Source: Nitrospirales bacterium LBB_01 (GTDB lineage: Bacteria > Nitrospirota > Thermodesulfovibrionia > Thermodesulfovibrionales > Magnetobacteriaceae). From it: a stretch of DNA of 64,000 nucleotides. The DNA lies in assembly GCA_004376055.2 (NCBI GenBank), contig CP049016.1, positions 1,736,001 to 1,800,000 of the forward strand, given 5' to 3'. Positions 1 through 8,571 of the stretch are shown here, one piece after another (the first letter of the stretch is position 1; each line of letters begins with the position of its first letter). The position numbers and the translations under genes are program-made. A model generated the notes under the pieces. The model searched no databases, had not been told where the DNA came from, and was given only the letters and a program-made list of their open reading frames with translations.

Positions 1-66
1 GGGTCTAACAGCCTCAAGATTTTCAGGGCCTCCCATATTAATAAGTAATACGCCTATTGTTTCCAT
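1..66 (-). CDS. hemH: ferrochelatase, N-terminal fragment (runs off the left edge)
   Basis: The reverse strand from the ATG at 66 reads METIGVLLINMGGPENLEAV, which is the typical opening of ferrochelatase (LLxNMGGPxxLEAVRPFL). This enzyme puts ferrous iron into a porphyrin as the last step of haem synthesis. Only 22 codons lie in the window. The start codon overlaps the end of hemE by 13 bases, so the two are translationally coupled in one operon. The identification rests on this short but very conserved N-terminus and on the hemE neighbour. Confidence 0.8.
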   Translation of the reverse strand, partial: METIGVLLINMGGPENLEAVRP

Positions 67-1073
67 GCGTGAACCGTATCCACTAGAAACTTAACGTTAT
101 CCACTGGAGTATCCGGTAAAATCCCGTGTCCAAGATTAAAAATATGACCTCTTGCCGCTGTGCCTTTTTTAAGAATTTTAGCGGCTTCTTTCACAATTAA
201 ACTCTTTGGTGAATAAAGCAGACACGGGTCCATGTTTCCCTGAATTGAAGTCCGCCCTTTTATAGCGCTTATGGCTTTCTTTAAGTCAATTCGCCAGCAC
301 ACGCCCATGACGTCTGAGCCTGCGCCGCTTGCCAAATCTACAATTCCGGCACAATCGTTTACAAAGTAGATTACCGGAACACCGGTTTGTTTTAAAGCCT
401 TGACTACACGCTCTGCAGATGGAAATGCGTAGGTTTTATAATCTGTGGGAGAAAGCGCCCCTGCCCATGAGTCAAAGAGCTGCACTGCCTGCACTCCGGC
501 ACGTACCTGAGCCGACAAGTAGGCGATTGTTGTCTCTGTAACTTTTTCCATTAGAGACATATATATTTTTGGCTCGGCGTACATTAATTTCTTTGTCGTA
601 AGAAAGTTTTTAGAACTGCCACCCTCTATCATATATGTGGCAAGTGTATATGGGGCGCCTGCAAACCCTATCAGCGGCACTTTAAGCTCTCTGCGCAGAA
701 TTTTTATCGTCTCCAGCACATACGGCACATCCTCATCAGGCACAATAACCCGCAGCTTTTTAACGTCATTTATTGTCCTAACCGGATTGCCAAACTTAGG
801 CCCCTTGTTTTCAAGAAATCTGAGTTTAAGTCCCATTTTTTCGGCAGGAATTAAAATATCGGAAAACAGTATAGCTGCATCCACAGAAAGTATATTGACA
901 GGCTGAATGGTAACCTCAGCCGCCTTTTCAGGAGTCTTACATAGAGTGAGAAAGTCCATATCAGCGCGCACTTTTCGGTACTCAGGCAGGTAGCGCCCCG
1001 CCTGTCTCATAATCCACACCGGTGTGTAATCGGTTCTTTCTCCTTTGCAAGCTCTCAAAAATGTATCGTTCAT
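54..1073 (-). CDS. hemE: uroporphyrinogen decarboxylase
   Basis: The 339-residue protein has the usual HemE length and its signature PVWIMRQAGRYLPEYR near residues 18-32, plus the FNLGHGI motif near the C-terminus. HemE removes the four acetate carboxyls of uroporphyrinogen III in the cytoplasm, giving coproporphyrinogen III. It begins 3 bases after the stop of the radical SAM gene, whose last codons carry the GGAGGAAGG ribosome-binding site, and it overlaps hemH downstream. Gene order is radical SAM-hemE-hemH, a haem operon on the minus strand. The start ATG at 1073 is well placed. Confidence 0.95.
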   Translation of the reverse strand: MNDTFLRACKGERTDYTPVWIMRQAGRYLPEYRKVRADMDFLTLCKTPEKAAEVTIQPVNILSVDAAILFSDILIPAEKMGLKLRFLENKGPKFGNPVRTINDVKKLRVIVPDEDVPYVLETIKILRRELKVPLIGFAGAPYTLATYMIEGGSSKNFLTTKKLMYAEPKIYMSLMEKVTETTIAYLSAQVRAGVQAVQLFDSWAGALSPTDYKTYAFPSAERVVKALKQTGVPVIYFVNDCAGIVDLASGAGSDVMGVCWRIDLKKAISAIKGRTSIQGNMDPCLLYSPKSLIVKEAAKILKKGTAARGHIFNLGHGILPDTPVDNVKFLVDTVHAWKQ

Positions 1074-1076
1074 ACC

Positions 1077-2156
1077 TTACCTTCCTCCATCATCGGTTTT
1101 AACCGGTTTAACCGGTATATGGCTGCAAAACGGCTCCTCCTCCATGTAATTTCCACACATCGAGTACGCTCTGGCGCGGCAGCCGCCACAGACGTTTAGA
1201 TACTCACAGTTTCCGCACCTGCCGCCGTAACTCTTAAAATCTCTCATATCTTTAAACAGCGAGGAGTTTTCCCATATATCTTTAAATGTCTGCTCTCTTA
1301 CGTTTCCAGCGGGCAGGTGAAAGTAGCTGCACGGAAGAACGTTACCATCAACGTCAATCAGACATATTAACTGACCTGCAATGCAGCCCTTAGAGCCTCC
1401 GGTAGAAAACTTAAGTGAGCGGCGTTTCATCTTCTCGCCGTCTTGTTTAGCTCTCTGAAGCATAATTCTATAATAATGAGGAGCACAGGTCGGACGAACA
1501 AGGAACGTATCCTCGGTTTTTTCCATATCATAGTGCCAGTTAAGGATTTTTTCGTAATCCTCTTTTGTAATTAACTCATCCATTATGTCTTGCCCACGGC
1601 CTGTAGGCACTATCATAAACATATACCAGGCGGTAGCGCCAAGAGATTTAGCAAGCTCATAGATGCGTGGGATTTCCTCCTGATTGCGGCGCGTGAAAGA
1701 GGAATTTATGATAAACTCTATGCCATTTTCTCTAAAATGCTTGGTAGCCCGCATAAATCCCTTAAACGCTCCACTTTGGTGGCGAAAATCATCATGCACC
1801 TCAGCAGTAGAGCCATCAAGACTGAGGGAGACGATTTTTATTCCGGAGTCTTTCATCTGCTTACATATCTTTTTAGTTACCAGCATTCCATTGGTAGCCA
1901 TGCACATTCTAAGGCCGACCTCAGTGCCGTATGAAGCCAATTTGAAAACATCTTTTCGTAAGAGCGGCTCACCTCCTGAGAGCACAACAACAGGCATTGC
2001 GTAACTTCTGATGTCATCAATAATCCGCTTACCCTCTTCAAATGAGAAATCAGGGTGTCCCTTTGAGGTTGCCTCAGAGGAGGATCTACAGTGGACGCAC
2101 TTCAGGTTACATCGCCGTGTTACCTCCCACGCTATCCATTTGGGTTGAAAATCCAT
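1077..2156 (-). CDS. radical SAM/SPASM protein, AhbD/NirJ-like (haem biosynthesis)
   Basis: The N-terminus has the radical SAM cluster motif CNLKCVHC (Cys16, Cys20, Cys23), followed by the SGGEPLL glycine-rich motif. The C-terminal third is a SPASM domain with clustered cysteines ending in CGGCRARAY. This pattern, and tight linkage to hemE and hemH, match the AhbD/NirJ group, which decarboxylates porphyrin side chains (AhbD turns iron-coproporphyrin into haem b). Which reaction it does cannot be read from sequence; a peptide-modifying role is less likely in this context. A second radical SAM/SPASM protein with a similar C-terminal signature lies at 50294-51355. Its promoter region is a copy of the hflX leader (2190-2330). 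Start ATG 2156 follows GTGAGG. Confidence 0.75.
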   Translation of the reverse strand: MDFQPKWIAWEVTRRCNLKCVHCRSSSEATSKGHPDFSFEEGKRIIDDIRSYAMPVVVLSGGEPLLRKDVFKLASYGTEVGLRMCMATNGMLVTKKICKQMKDSGIKIVSLSLDGSTAEVHDDFRHQSGAFKGFMRATKHFRENGIEFIINSSFTRRNQEEIPRIYELAKSLGATAWYMFMIVPTGRGQDIMDELITKEDYEKILNWHYDMEKTEDTFLVRPTCAPHYYRIMLQRAKQDGEKMKRRSLKFSTGGSKGCIAGQLICLIDVDGNVLPCSYFHLPAGNVREQTFKDIWENSSLFKDMRDFKSYGGRCGNCEYLNVCGGCRARAYSMCGNYMEEEPFCSHIPVKPVKTDDGGR

Positions 2157-2175
2157 GCTTCACACCTCACAGTAC
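2154..2175. repeat. 22-bp direct repeat, copy 1 (3' end of hflX)
   Basis: These 22 bases are identical to 3107-3128. In the second copy they are the last codons of hflX (KYCEV, stop) plus the following bases up to an ATG. In this copy the ATG is the start of the radical SAM gene. It is therefore a remnant of an hflX 3' end that once sat directly upstream of the radical SAM gene. Confidence 0.85.
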
Positions 2176-2189
2176 ATAAGTTTTCTTTA

Positions 2190-2330
2190 AGTTCTGAAAC
2201 ATTAACATAAACTGTGGCTATCTCAATTCCTCCTGTGAAAACTTCTATATAAGCAGAGATTAAACCTTTTGTTACATTACTTTCGCTATTATAGCAGAAT
2301 GATGTAATCATTGTGTCTTTTTTGTACAAA
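2190..2330 (-). repeat. duplicated hflX leader and promoter, copy 1
   Basis: Read on the minus strand this stretch matches the leader of hflX (4718-4835) with few changes. Both contain TATAAT in the context GCTATAATAGCG, the ribosome-binding site AGGAGGAATTGAGATAG, and then ACAGTTTATG and AATGTTTCAG. In this copy the reading frame runs straight into the hflX tail remnant at 2154-2175, so the body of the gene is missing. It now supplies the promoter of the radical SAM-hemE-hemH operon. A 65-codon frame across it (2132-2329) is a by-product of the remnant and I do not call it as a gene. Confidence 0.75.
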
Positions 2331-2439
2331 TGCGGACGAACATACGTATTGCATTTAAGCGGCTATTCTGATAACATAATTGTTACAATCTTGTTTGCAA
2401 TTCGTGTTGTAATAAATAATCTTTAAGGAGGCTGACAAA

Positions 2440-2622
2440 ATGCCGTCAACATTAAAAGAAGCAATTGATTCTCTTAGGGCGTTACAAGGGCAACAGGAAA
2501 CCGGCAGAAGAACTTCAGAAGAACTTTTAGGTAAATACAAGGGTATTATACCTGCTGGAAAAACATCAAATGAATTTATTAAAGAGCTTCGGTATTCGTC
2601 ATTTGATAAGGTGAAAAGCTAA
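2440..2622 (+). CDS. putative antitoxin of a PIN-domain toxin module
   Basis: This 60-residue acidic/basic helical protein has a good ribosome-binding site (AAGGAGG) 7 bases before its ATG. Its stop codon is 3 bases before the GTG of a PIN-domain toxin, the classic arrangement of an antitoxin followed by its toxin. I recognise no family; there is no visible AbrB, RHH or Phd fold signature. The antitoxin role is inferred from position and size. The pair lies between two copies of the hflX ends, on the opposite strand to its neighbours, which suggests it was acquired. Confidence 0.6.
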   Translation: MPSTLKEAIDSLRALQGQQETGRRTSEELLGKYKGIIPAGKTSNEFIKELRYSSFDKVKS

Positions 2623-2625
2623 TAA

Positions 2626-3084
2626 GTGGAATTTAGGGTTTTGCTTGATACTGATGTTGTGATTAATTGGCTTATTGAAGAGACAGAAACCGTATCTGGT
2701 AGGGAACTGTGGAAAGCGCCTTTTGAAATAGTGCGCCTTATTGAGGATAGAAATATTTTGGGATTCATTTCCCTTACAACACTTCTTGAAATCCGGTATT
2801 TACTTCGCAGGAAAAAATCATATAATGACCAACAAATAGAAAAAGATATATCAAAAATAACAGGCATTTTTGATGTTGTTATTCCTGATGAGATAACATT
2901 ACTTAGGGCAAATTCTCTCCAGTCAGTGCATCCTCTTGACCCTTTCGATGCAATACATCTATCTGTAGCCATAGGATTGAAACCGATTACTTTAATTTCA
3001 AGAGATAAAGAATTTATTAACTTGGCGGAAAATCTTGTAGATGCCTTAACACCGGAAAATTTTATAAAAACAGTTACACATTAA
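2626..3084 (+). CDS. PIN-domain toxin (VapC-like ribonuclease)
   Basis: The 152-residue protein shows the acidic residues of a PIN nuclease: D8 and D10 in LLDTDVVINW, E55 in TTLLEIRYLL, D105/D108 in HPLDPFDAIHL and D127 in LISRDKEF. PIN toxins of this type cleave RNA (often tRNA) using Mg2+ held by these residues. It starts with GTG at 2626, 3 bases after the stop of the small upstream gene, so the two are probably translated together. It ends just before the hflX 3' end on the other strand. Function as a toxin is inferred from family and gene arrangement. Confidence 0.8.
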   Translation: MEFRVLLDTDVVINWLIEETETVSGRELWKAPFEIVRLIEDRNILGFISLTTLLEIRYLLRRKKSYNDQQIEKDISKITGIFDVVIPDEITLLRANSLQSVHPLDPFDAIHLSVAIGLKPITLISRDKEFINLAENLVDALTPENFIKTVTH

Positions 3085-3106
3085 TTTCAGGAAAACAGAA
3101 TACTTA

Positions 3107-3128
3107 CATGCTTCACACCTCACAGTAC
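3107..3128. repeat. 22-bp direct repeat, copy 2 (3' end of hflX)
   Basis: Identical to 2154-2175. It covers the last codons and stop of hflX and the bases after it, up to an ATG trinucleotide that no longer starts a gene. The two copies bracket the duplicated hflX leader and the PIN toxin module. Confidence 0.85.
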
Positions 3129-4753
3129 TTAAGTTTCTTAGGAGTCTTAAAAAATATCCGTTCCTCCATGGCTGTCATAAGAGGCCTAAAAGTGGTGTTA
3201 TCTATCGCCGATACTGCTACGGCATCAAACCTGCGCACAAGGTTATCAACCTCAATTTGCGGCACTCTGTCGGTTTTATTAAAGACAAGAAGTGTCTCCT
3301 TTGCTGATAAATTAAGCTCATGCAGGGTGTTTTCCACTGATGCCATCTGTTTTTCAAACCGAGGGTTGGAAATATCAACTAGATGAAGCAAGAGATCAGC
3401 GTCTTCAAGCTCCTCAAGCGTGGATTTAAAGGCGGCTACGAGGTCTTGCGGCAAATCCCTGATAAAGCCCACGGTGTCTGTCATAATCACATCCCTTTGC
3501 CTCGGAAAGCGCAGCCGTCTGCTTGCCGTATCAAGGGTAGCAAACATTTTCTCCTCGGTAAACGTGCTGCTTTCAGTAAGGTTATTAAGTAACGTTGATT
3601 TCCCTGCATTAGTGTAACCTACAATTGAAATAATCGGCATAGCGCTCTGGGCTCTGCGGTGTTTTCTTTGTGTGCGGGCAAGGGAGAGTTTTTCAAGCTC
3701 TTTAGTAAGAAGTGTAATCCGGTCTCTGACGCGCCGACGGTCTATTTCAAGTTTCATCTCACCAGGGCCCCTGCCTCCAATCCCTCCGGTTAGACGCGAC
3801 ATCGCTGTGCCTTTACCGATTAGCCGCGGCAGCCGGTACTTAAGCTGCGCCAGCTCCACCTGCACCTTACCGTCTCTGCTGTGCGCCCTGTGGGCAAATA
3901 TGTCCAGAATAAGCTGACTCCGGTCTATTACCTTTAGTTCGGCTAAATCCGAAATGGCCTTACCTTGTGACGGACTTAAATCCTGATCAAATACCAGCAT
4001 TGTAGCGCCCTTATTAAGCGCCTCTATTATTAACTCCTTAAGTTTACCCATTCCAAGCAGATACCGCGGGTTTGCGGCCCTTTGAATCACAGTATCAATG
4101 ACCTCAATGTCACCTGAGCGGCAAAGTTCACAGAGCTCATCCATTGAGTCTTCAAGCTCATATTTGGGTTGAGGAGATACACTTACCAGTATGGCTCGCT
4201 CAGTAAGATTCGTGTCAGTCCATGAGCGCCCCTTGTGCATCTCCTCTTCAAGCGACTCTATGAAGGCGGCAAAGTTCCTGTCAACATTGTAAAAATTAAC
4301 CGGCTCTTCAACCTCGTATAGCACGCCAACATTAGAGGGCATAAGGTACGCCCCAAATAACTTATCCGGGAGGCCGTCCTTTACACCGAGCGCTGCAATA
4401 TAATCAAAGCGCAACAGGGCAAGGTCAGTGAGATCATCTTTAGTGAGGGGTTCATTTTTAAGATGGGTGTGAATAAACCTAAGCCCCCGCAGCACTTTCT
4501 TACCCAGCGGATAGTCCGTCATCTCAGGTATAAACACCGATGAGGCATCGCCAACGATAACATGGCTGATTTTGCCGCTCCGCTCTATTGTAACCGCAAC
4601 CTGCCTGTTCAACTCTGATGATATCTCAGCCAGAAAACGAGCAAGGTCAGCCGTTAAAAGCTCATTTGGGAGAGTCTTCCTTCTATAAATCCTCTCCAGG
4701 TCATATAAGGCTTTTTTTCTTAGTCCTGAAACATTCCCATAAACTGTCGCTAT
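3113..4753 (-). CDS. hflX: GTPase HflX, probably from a non-standard AUA or AUU start
   Basis: HflX is a ribosome-binding GTPase that helps recycle stalled or heat-damaged ribosomes. The P-loop GYTNAGKST lies near residue 380, followed by DTVGF (G3) and NKTD (G4), and the N-terminal GTP-binding-associated domain and linker GGRGPGE are present. The first standard start codon is a TTG at 4612, without a ribosome-binding site. The frame stays open upstream for 47 codons and encodes the conserved HflX N-terminus (VYGNVSGLRKKALYDLERIY). No ATG, GTG or TTG exists there. A perfect AGGAGG (4766-4761) sits 7 bases before an in-frame ATA at 4753 and 1 base before an ATT at 4759. I place the start at 4753; protein 546 residues. 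Confidence 0.85.
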   Translation of the reverse strand: MATVYGNVSGLRKKALYDLERIYRRKTLPNELLTADLARFLAEISSELNRQVAVTIERSGKISHVIVGDASSVFIPEMTDYPLGKKVLRGLRFIHTHLKNEPLTKDDLTDLALLRFDYIAALGVKDGLPDKLFGAYLMPSNVGVLYEVEEPVNFYNVDRNFAAFIESLEEEMHKGRSWTDTNLTERAILVSVSPQPKYELEDSMDELCELCRSGDIEVIDTVIQRAANPRYLLGMGKLKELIIEALNKGATMLVFDQDLSPSQGKAISDLAELKVIDRSQLILDIFAHRAHSRDGKVQVELAQLKYRLPRLIGKGTAMSRLTGGIGGRGPGEMKLEIDRRRVRDRITLLTKELEKLSLARTQRKHRRAQSAMPIISIVGYTNAGKSTLLNNLTESSTFTEEKMFATLDTASRRLRFPRQRDVIMTDTVGFIRDLPQDLVAAFKSTLEELEDADLLLHLVDISNPRFEKQMASVENTLHELNLSAKETLLVFNKTDRVPQIEVDNLVRRFDAVAVSAIDNTTFRPLMTAMEERIFFKTPKKLKYCEV

Positions 4754-4835
4754 CTCAATTCCTCCTGTGAAGACTTCGGTAATAACCGCTTTATTAAGCA
4801 GTTGTCGCTATTATAGCAAAATGACAGAATTATTG
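4718..4835 (-). promoter_or_regulatory. hflX promoter and leader (copy 2 of the duplicated leader)
   Basis: On the minus strand GCTATAATAGCG supplies a consensus -10 box (TATAAT), followed about 50 bases later by AGGAGG. The same block occurs upstream of the radical SAM gene at 2190-2330. The divergent AlkD-like gene begins at 4852, so this stretch also contains its promoter; TTAATATAG at 4838-4846 is a possible but weak -10. Confidence 0.6.
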
Positions 4836-4851
4836 TGTTAATATAGTAGGG

Positions 4852-5535
4852 ATGAAACTATCCCTTTACATCGGTGATATTGAAACAAAGACAACAGAGA
4901 TTATTCTGAAACTAAAATCCCTTGCTAATCCTAAAAACGTAGAGGGCATGGCAAGGTATGGGATAAACCCCAAAAACACACTTGGTATAACTATTCCGGT
5001 ACTTAAGGCAATCCTGCGCGAGGTTGGCAAATCCCACGAGCTGGCATTAAAACTCTGGGACAGTGGGATTCATGAGGCAAGAATCCTTGCCGCCCTTATG
5101 GATATTCCGAGGGATGTTACCGAAGAACAGATAGAGCTGTGGGTTAAGGACTTTGACTCATGGGACGTCTGCGATCAGGTTTGCAGTAAGCTCTTTGTGA
5201 AAACCCCGTTTGCTTATGATAAGGCAAGACAGTGGTGCAAAAGAAACGAGGAGTTTGTAAAACGCGCAGGGTTTGTCATGATAACAGCCCTTACCGTCCA
5301 CGACAAACGCTCTTCAGACAACGTTTTTCTTGATTTCTTTGATTTAATTAAAGAGGCTTCAACCGACGAGCGCAATTTTGTAAAAAAAGCCGTCAATTGG
5401 GCGTTAAGACAAATCGGAAAGAGAAACCAAGCTCTCAGAGTAGAGGCTATAAAGCTTGCCAATGAGATTTATAACATCGGAACCAAATCGTCAAAATGGA
5501 TAGCCCGCAATGCCCTGCGTGAGCTGGATAGGTAA
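4852..5535 (+). CDS. DNA alkylation repair (AlkD-like HEAT-repeat) protein
   Basis: The 227-residue protein is all-helical and matches the DNA alkylation repair family (COG4912/AlkD), built of HEAT-like repeats. Recognisable stretches are MARYGI near residue 33, IPVLKAILRE, DSWDVCDQVCSKLF and the C-terminal KKAVNWALRQIGKRN. AlkD-type glycosylases remove cationic alkylated bases such as 3- and 7-alkylpurines. Some members of this family lack proven activity, so enzyme function is by family. It stands alone, divergent from hflX and convergent with the AI-2E transporter gene. Confidence 0.85.
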   Translation: MKLSLYIGDIETKTTEIILKLKSLANPKNVEGMARYGINPKNTLGITIPVLKAILREVGKSHELALKLWDSGIHEARILAALMDIPRDVTEEQIELWVKDFDSWDVCDQVCSKLFVKTPFAYDKARQWCKRNEEFVKRAGFVMITALTVHDKRSSDNVFLDFFDLIKEASTDERNFVKKAVNWALRQIGKRNQALRVEAIKLANEIYNIGTKSSKWIARNALRELDR

Positions 5536-5620
5536 GCAGTCTTTGTTCAATAAGCGCTTAAGACTTTTCATCCATAACTATTCATCTCATCCGTTGGTTT
5601 ATTATTAAAAACGTAGGCAG

Positions 5621-6667
5621 TTAAATAAGTTTTTTACTCATCAACTCGCTTTTTAAGTAGGCATAGTATATTGGAGCCGCAATAAGGCCGGACATCCCAA
5701 AGGCCGCCTCCATAAAAACAATTGCAAGCAGTATTTCCCACGATTTGGAGTGTATCTTTGAGCCAACAAGTTTAGCGTTTAAGAAATACTCAAGTTTATG
5801 TATTAATATCAGATAAACCAACGAGGCAATAGCTATGTTAAATGATTGACTCAAACTTACAATAATAATCGCAGTGTTGGAAAACAGATTACCAATTACA
5901 GGTAACATTCCGGCAATAAAGGTGACCGCTATCAGAGTTTTAGTAAGATGCAGATGAATACCAAAAAGCGGCAAAGCAACGGCAAGGTAAAGCGCTGAAA
6001 AGACAGTATTTATGGCCGAGATGCTTACCTGCGCAAATACAACGCCGCGAAATGATGAAACCAGTCTTGAAACACTGTCTGTTAATGCTCTTGCCAAAGG
6101 ACCACAGCTGCTCTCATCATGATGTGTCTCACTAAGAGCCACGACAATGCCGATAACCATCCCTATAAGAATATGCACAACACCCATAACAGCCTCATGA
6201 CCGGCAGTTTGCAGTTGGCTTGCATGTCGTCGCAGCAAATCTGCGGCGGCAGTCTTTAACCCGTCAGCATCAGCAGGTAAATGCTCGGTAATCCAGTGCG
6301 GTAATGAATTCAGGGAGTTATCCATGATGTCTGCCATTTTTTTAAGCAAAACAGGTAAACTATCTGCACTGTTACGAAAAAAATATACTATTGCAATAAC
6401 CAATACAGACAATGACACAAGCAGTATAAACACAAGCAGTGAAACCGTTATCAGCTTTGAACCATGTCCGCTTATGCCTTTAAATCTTATATGATGAGAA
6501 AGTATAGAGATAAACTCATACACAGCAAGCCCGGCTAACAGCGCCCAAAGCAGGTGCATCTTGAGCACCAAAATCAACGCTGTTGTTATAATAAACCACG
6601 AAATATAATCGTAACCCGGCACTGCGGCTTTATCTGAATCGTTTGTCGTCATATTATGATTGCTCAT
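5621..6667 (-). CDS. AI-2E family transporter (PerM/YdiK-like membrane protein)
   Basis: The 348-residue protein has about seven to eight hydrophobic helices: two at the N-terminus (about residues 24-55), one near 75-95, then a soluble stretch with LPHWITEHLP, and a helical block from about 165 to the end. This is the layout of the AI-2E/PerM family of putative exporters. The C-terminal HKLEYFLNAKLVGSKI motif is typical. The transported substrate is unknown for most members. It is monocistronic and divergent from the kinase gene at 6761; the start ATG lies close to an inverted repeat TGTCAAA/TTTGACA. Confidence 0.85.
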   Translation of the reverse strand: MSNHNMTTNDSDKAAVPGYDYISWFIITTALILVLKMHLLWALLAGLAVYEFISILSHHIRFKGISGHGSKLITVSLLVFILLVSLSVLVIAIVYFFRNSADSLPVLLKKMADIMDNSLNSLPHWITEHLPADADGLKTAAADLLRRHASQLQTAGHEAVMGVVHILIGMVIGIVVALSETHHDESSCGPLARALTDSVSRLVSSFRGVVFAQVSISAINTVFSALYLAVALPLFGIHLHLTKTLIAVTFIAGMLPVIGNLFSNTAIIIVSLSQSFNIAIASLVYLILIHKLEYFLNAKLVGSKIHSKSWEILLAIVFMEAAFGMSGLIAAPIYYAYLKSELMSKKLI

Positions 6668-6683
6668 GGTACACGATAGATAC

Positions 6684-6708
6684 TGTCAAAGTCAAATGCA
6701 GTTTGACA
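6684..6708. promoter_or_regulatory. inverted repeat TGTCAAA-N11-TTTGACA between divergent genes
   Basis: TGTCAAA (6684-6690) and TTTGACA (6702-6708) are perfect inverted copies in the 93-base gap between the AI-2E transporter and the PAS-GAF kinase. The right arm contains a consensus -35 hexamer (TTGACA, 6703-6708) pointing toward the kinase gene, but the -10 region 17 bases later is weak (TGCTAA). It could be an operator over that promoter. This is seen in sequence only. Confidence 0.35.
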
Positions 6709-6760
6709 CTATCAAATTTACTGATTGCTAATTTCTATCACAATTTACTAATATACAGTC

Positions 6761-8554
6761 ATGCCGGAGAAAGTTTTAATAATATCATCGGAGGAAAAAC
6801 CGCAGGATAAGTCCGTGTCAACCTCTATGGAGGATAGCATTGCTCTCAGGGAGTACGAACTTCTCAGGGTTCTGATGGATAACGTTCCTGACTCCATATA
6901 TTTTAAGGACCTTGAGGGCAGATTTGTAATGGTAAATAACGCCAAAGCTCACAATTCCTCAACTACTCCTGAGGCGATGATTGGCAAAACTGATTTTGAC
7001 TACCTAACCCCTGCTCAGGCCTCCCGCGTAAGACAACTGGAGGAGGAGATAATTAAAACTGGCAAACCGATGGTTGGTAATATTGAAACACTTACACGTA
7101 AAGCCGGTAACATCGTCCACATTCTTGCCAACAAAGTACCATGGTGCGATAGCGAGGGAAATATAATTGGCACAATTGGTATATCAAGGGATATAACGGA
7201 GTTTAAAGAGGCAAGAGAGGCTCTGGAGCAGGCTAAAAATGACCTTGAAAAACGCATTGATGAACGCACCCGACAGCTTAAAGAGCTGAACGAGACACTC
7301 CTGGCTGAGGTAAATGAAAGAACCCGCATGGAGGAGGAAATCCGCAAAAACTACTACACACAAAGAGCGATTAACAGCGTTTTAAAAATAGCGCTTGAAC
7401 CAATCTCATTAAATGAACAACTTGATAAAACTCTTGACTTAGTTCTTTCCATCCCATGGCTTTCCCTGCTGTCAAAGGGTTCTATCTTTTCCTATGATGA
7501 TGCCACATCATCTTTAAATATGATTAGTGTCATGGGACTGTCGGACTTTTTACGTCAGACATGTAAAACCGTGCCTGTGGGAATGTGTCTGTGCGGCAAG
7601 TGTGCCCTTACAAGAGAAACAATTTTTGTTAACCATTTAGATAACAGACACGACATAGGGTATGACGGAATGACAGACCACGGTCACTACTGCGTCCCAA
7701 TTCAGAAAGGCTCCCAATTGCTTGGCGTGGTTAATCTATATGTGGCTGCCGGACACACTACAACCCACATGGAGGTAGCATTTCTCATGGCAGTGGCAGA
7801 CTCAATAGCCGGTATGATGGAAAGAGATAAGAATGAAAGTGAAAGACATAAGCTGCAAAATCAGTTGATTCACTCGGAGAAACTCTCAGCGCTTGGGAGA
7901 CTTTCAGCAAGTGTTGCTCATGAAATCAGAAATCCGCTTACTGCCATCGGAGGGTTTGCCAGAAGACTGCATAAGATGGTGTTAGAGGGCACGAAGGAGC
8001 GAGAGTATGCTGATGTAATCAGTGCCGAGTCCTCGCGTCTTGAGATTATCTTAAAAAACATTCTTTCCTATTCCAGAGGTGAAACTCACTCCATTAGCTC
8101 TCAGAATTTAAACGAAATAATTGCCGAGACAATCAGAAATTACAGTGAAACTATGGCGGAAAAATGTGTTAAAGTATATTTTATGGCAGGTAATCTGCCG
8201 CTTATTAAGGTTGACAGAACCCAAATCCGGCAGGTTTTTGATAACCTCGTCACAAATGCCATTGATGCTATGCCGAGTGTGGGCGGCTCTATCAGAATAA
8301 CAACTAAATCCACCGTAAAAGATAATGTTAAGTGCGCCATGATTCAGATAGAAGACTCAGGAGCAGGCATTCCGGCAGACAAAATCAGCATGATATTTGA
8401 ACCGTTTTTTTCTACTAAGGAAATGGGACGGGGTACTGGGCTTGGGCTTCCCATCACAAGACGAATCGTTACCGAACACGGCGGTATGATTAACGTGGAG
8501 AGCGCTCCAGGGGCTGGTTCAATTTTTACCGTGTATTTGCCGTATAAAGAGTGA
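6761..8554 (+). CDS. sensor histidine kinase with PAS and GAF domains
   Basis: The 597-residue protein has no membrane segments, so it is probably a soluble sensor. A PAS domain (about 33-150, with DNVPDSIYFKDLEGRF) is followed by a coiled-coil linker (about 150-200), a GAF domain (about 205-350) carrying a CLCGKCALTRE cysteine motif, a HisKA dimerisation domain with SVAHEIRNPL (phospho-acceptor His near 386) and a HATPase domain with N box and G boxes (DSGAGIP, GTGLGLP). The cysteines in the GAF domain could bind a metal or redox cofactor; this is a guess. No response regulator is adjacent; trpC follows 17 bases downstream, so the two may be co-transcribed. Confidence 0.9.
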   Translation: MPEKVLIISSEEKPQDKSVSTSMEDSIALREYELLRVLMDNVPDSIYFKDLEGRFVMVNNAKAHNSSTTPEAMIGKTDFDYLTPAQASRVRQLEEEIIKTGKPMVGNIETLTRKAGNIVHILANKVPWCDSEGNIIGTIGISRDITEFKEAREALEQAKNDLEKRIDERTRQLKELNETLLAEVNERTRMEEEIRKNYYTQRAINSVLKIALEPISLNEQLDKTLDLVLSIPWLSLLSKGSIFSYDDATSSLNMISVMGLSDFLRQTCKTVPVGMCLCGKCALTRETIFVNHLDNRHDIGYDGMTDHGHYCVPIQKGSQLLGVVNLYVAAGHTTTHMEVAFLMAVADSIAGMMERDKNESERHKLQNQLIHSEKLSALGRLSASVAHEIRNPLTAIGGFARRLHKMVLEGTKEREYADVISAESSRLEIILKNILSYSRGETHSISSQNLNEIIAETIRNYSETMAEKCVKVYFMAGNLPLIKVDRTQIRQVFDNLVTNAIDAMPSVGGSIRITTKSTVKDNVKCAMIQIEDSGAGIPADKISMIFEPFFSTKEMGRGTGLGLPITRRIVTEHGGMINVESAPGAGSIFTVYLPYKE

Positions 8555-8571
8555 TCTAAGGACTACCCACT

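Noticed and set aside
2132-2329. 65-codon minus-strand frame across the duplicated hflX leader
   Set aside because: It is the joined remnant of the hflX 5' and 3' ends and overlaps the radical SAM start. The conserved part is explained by the duplication.
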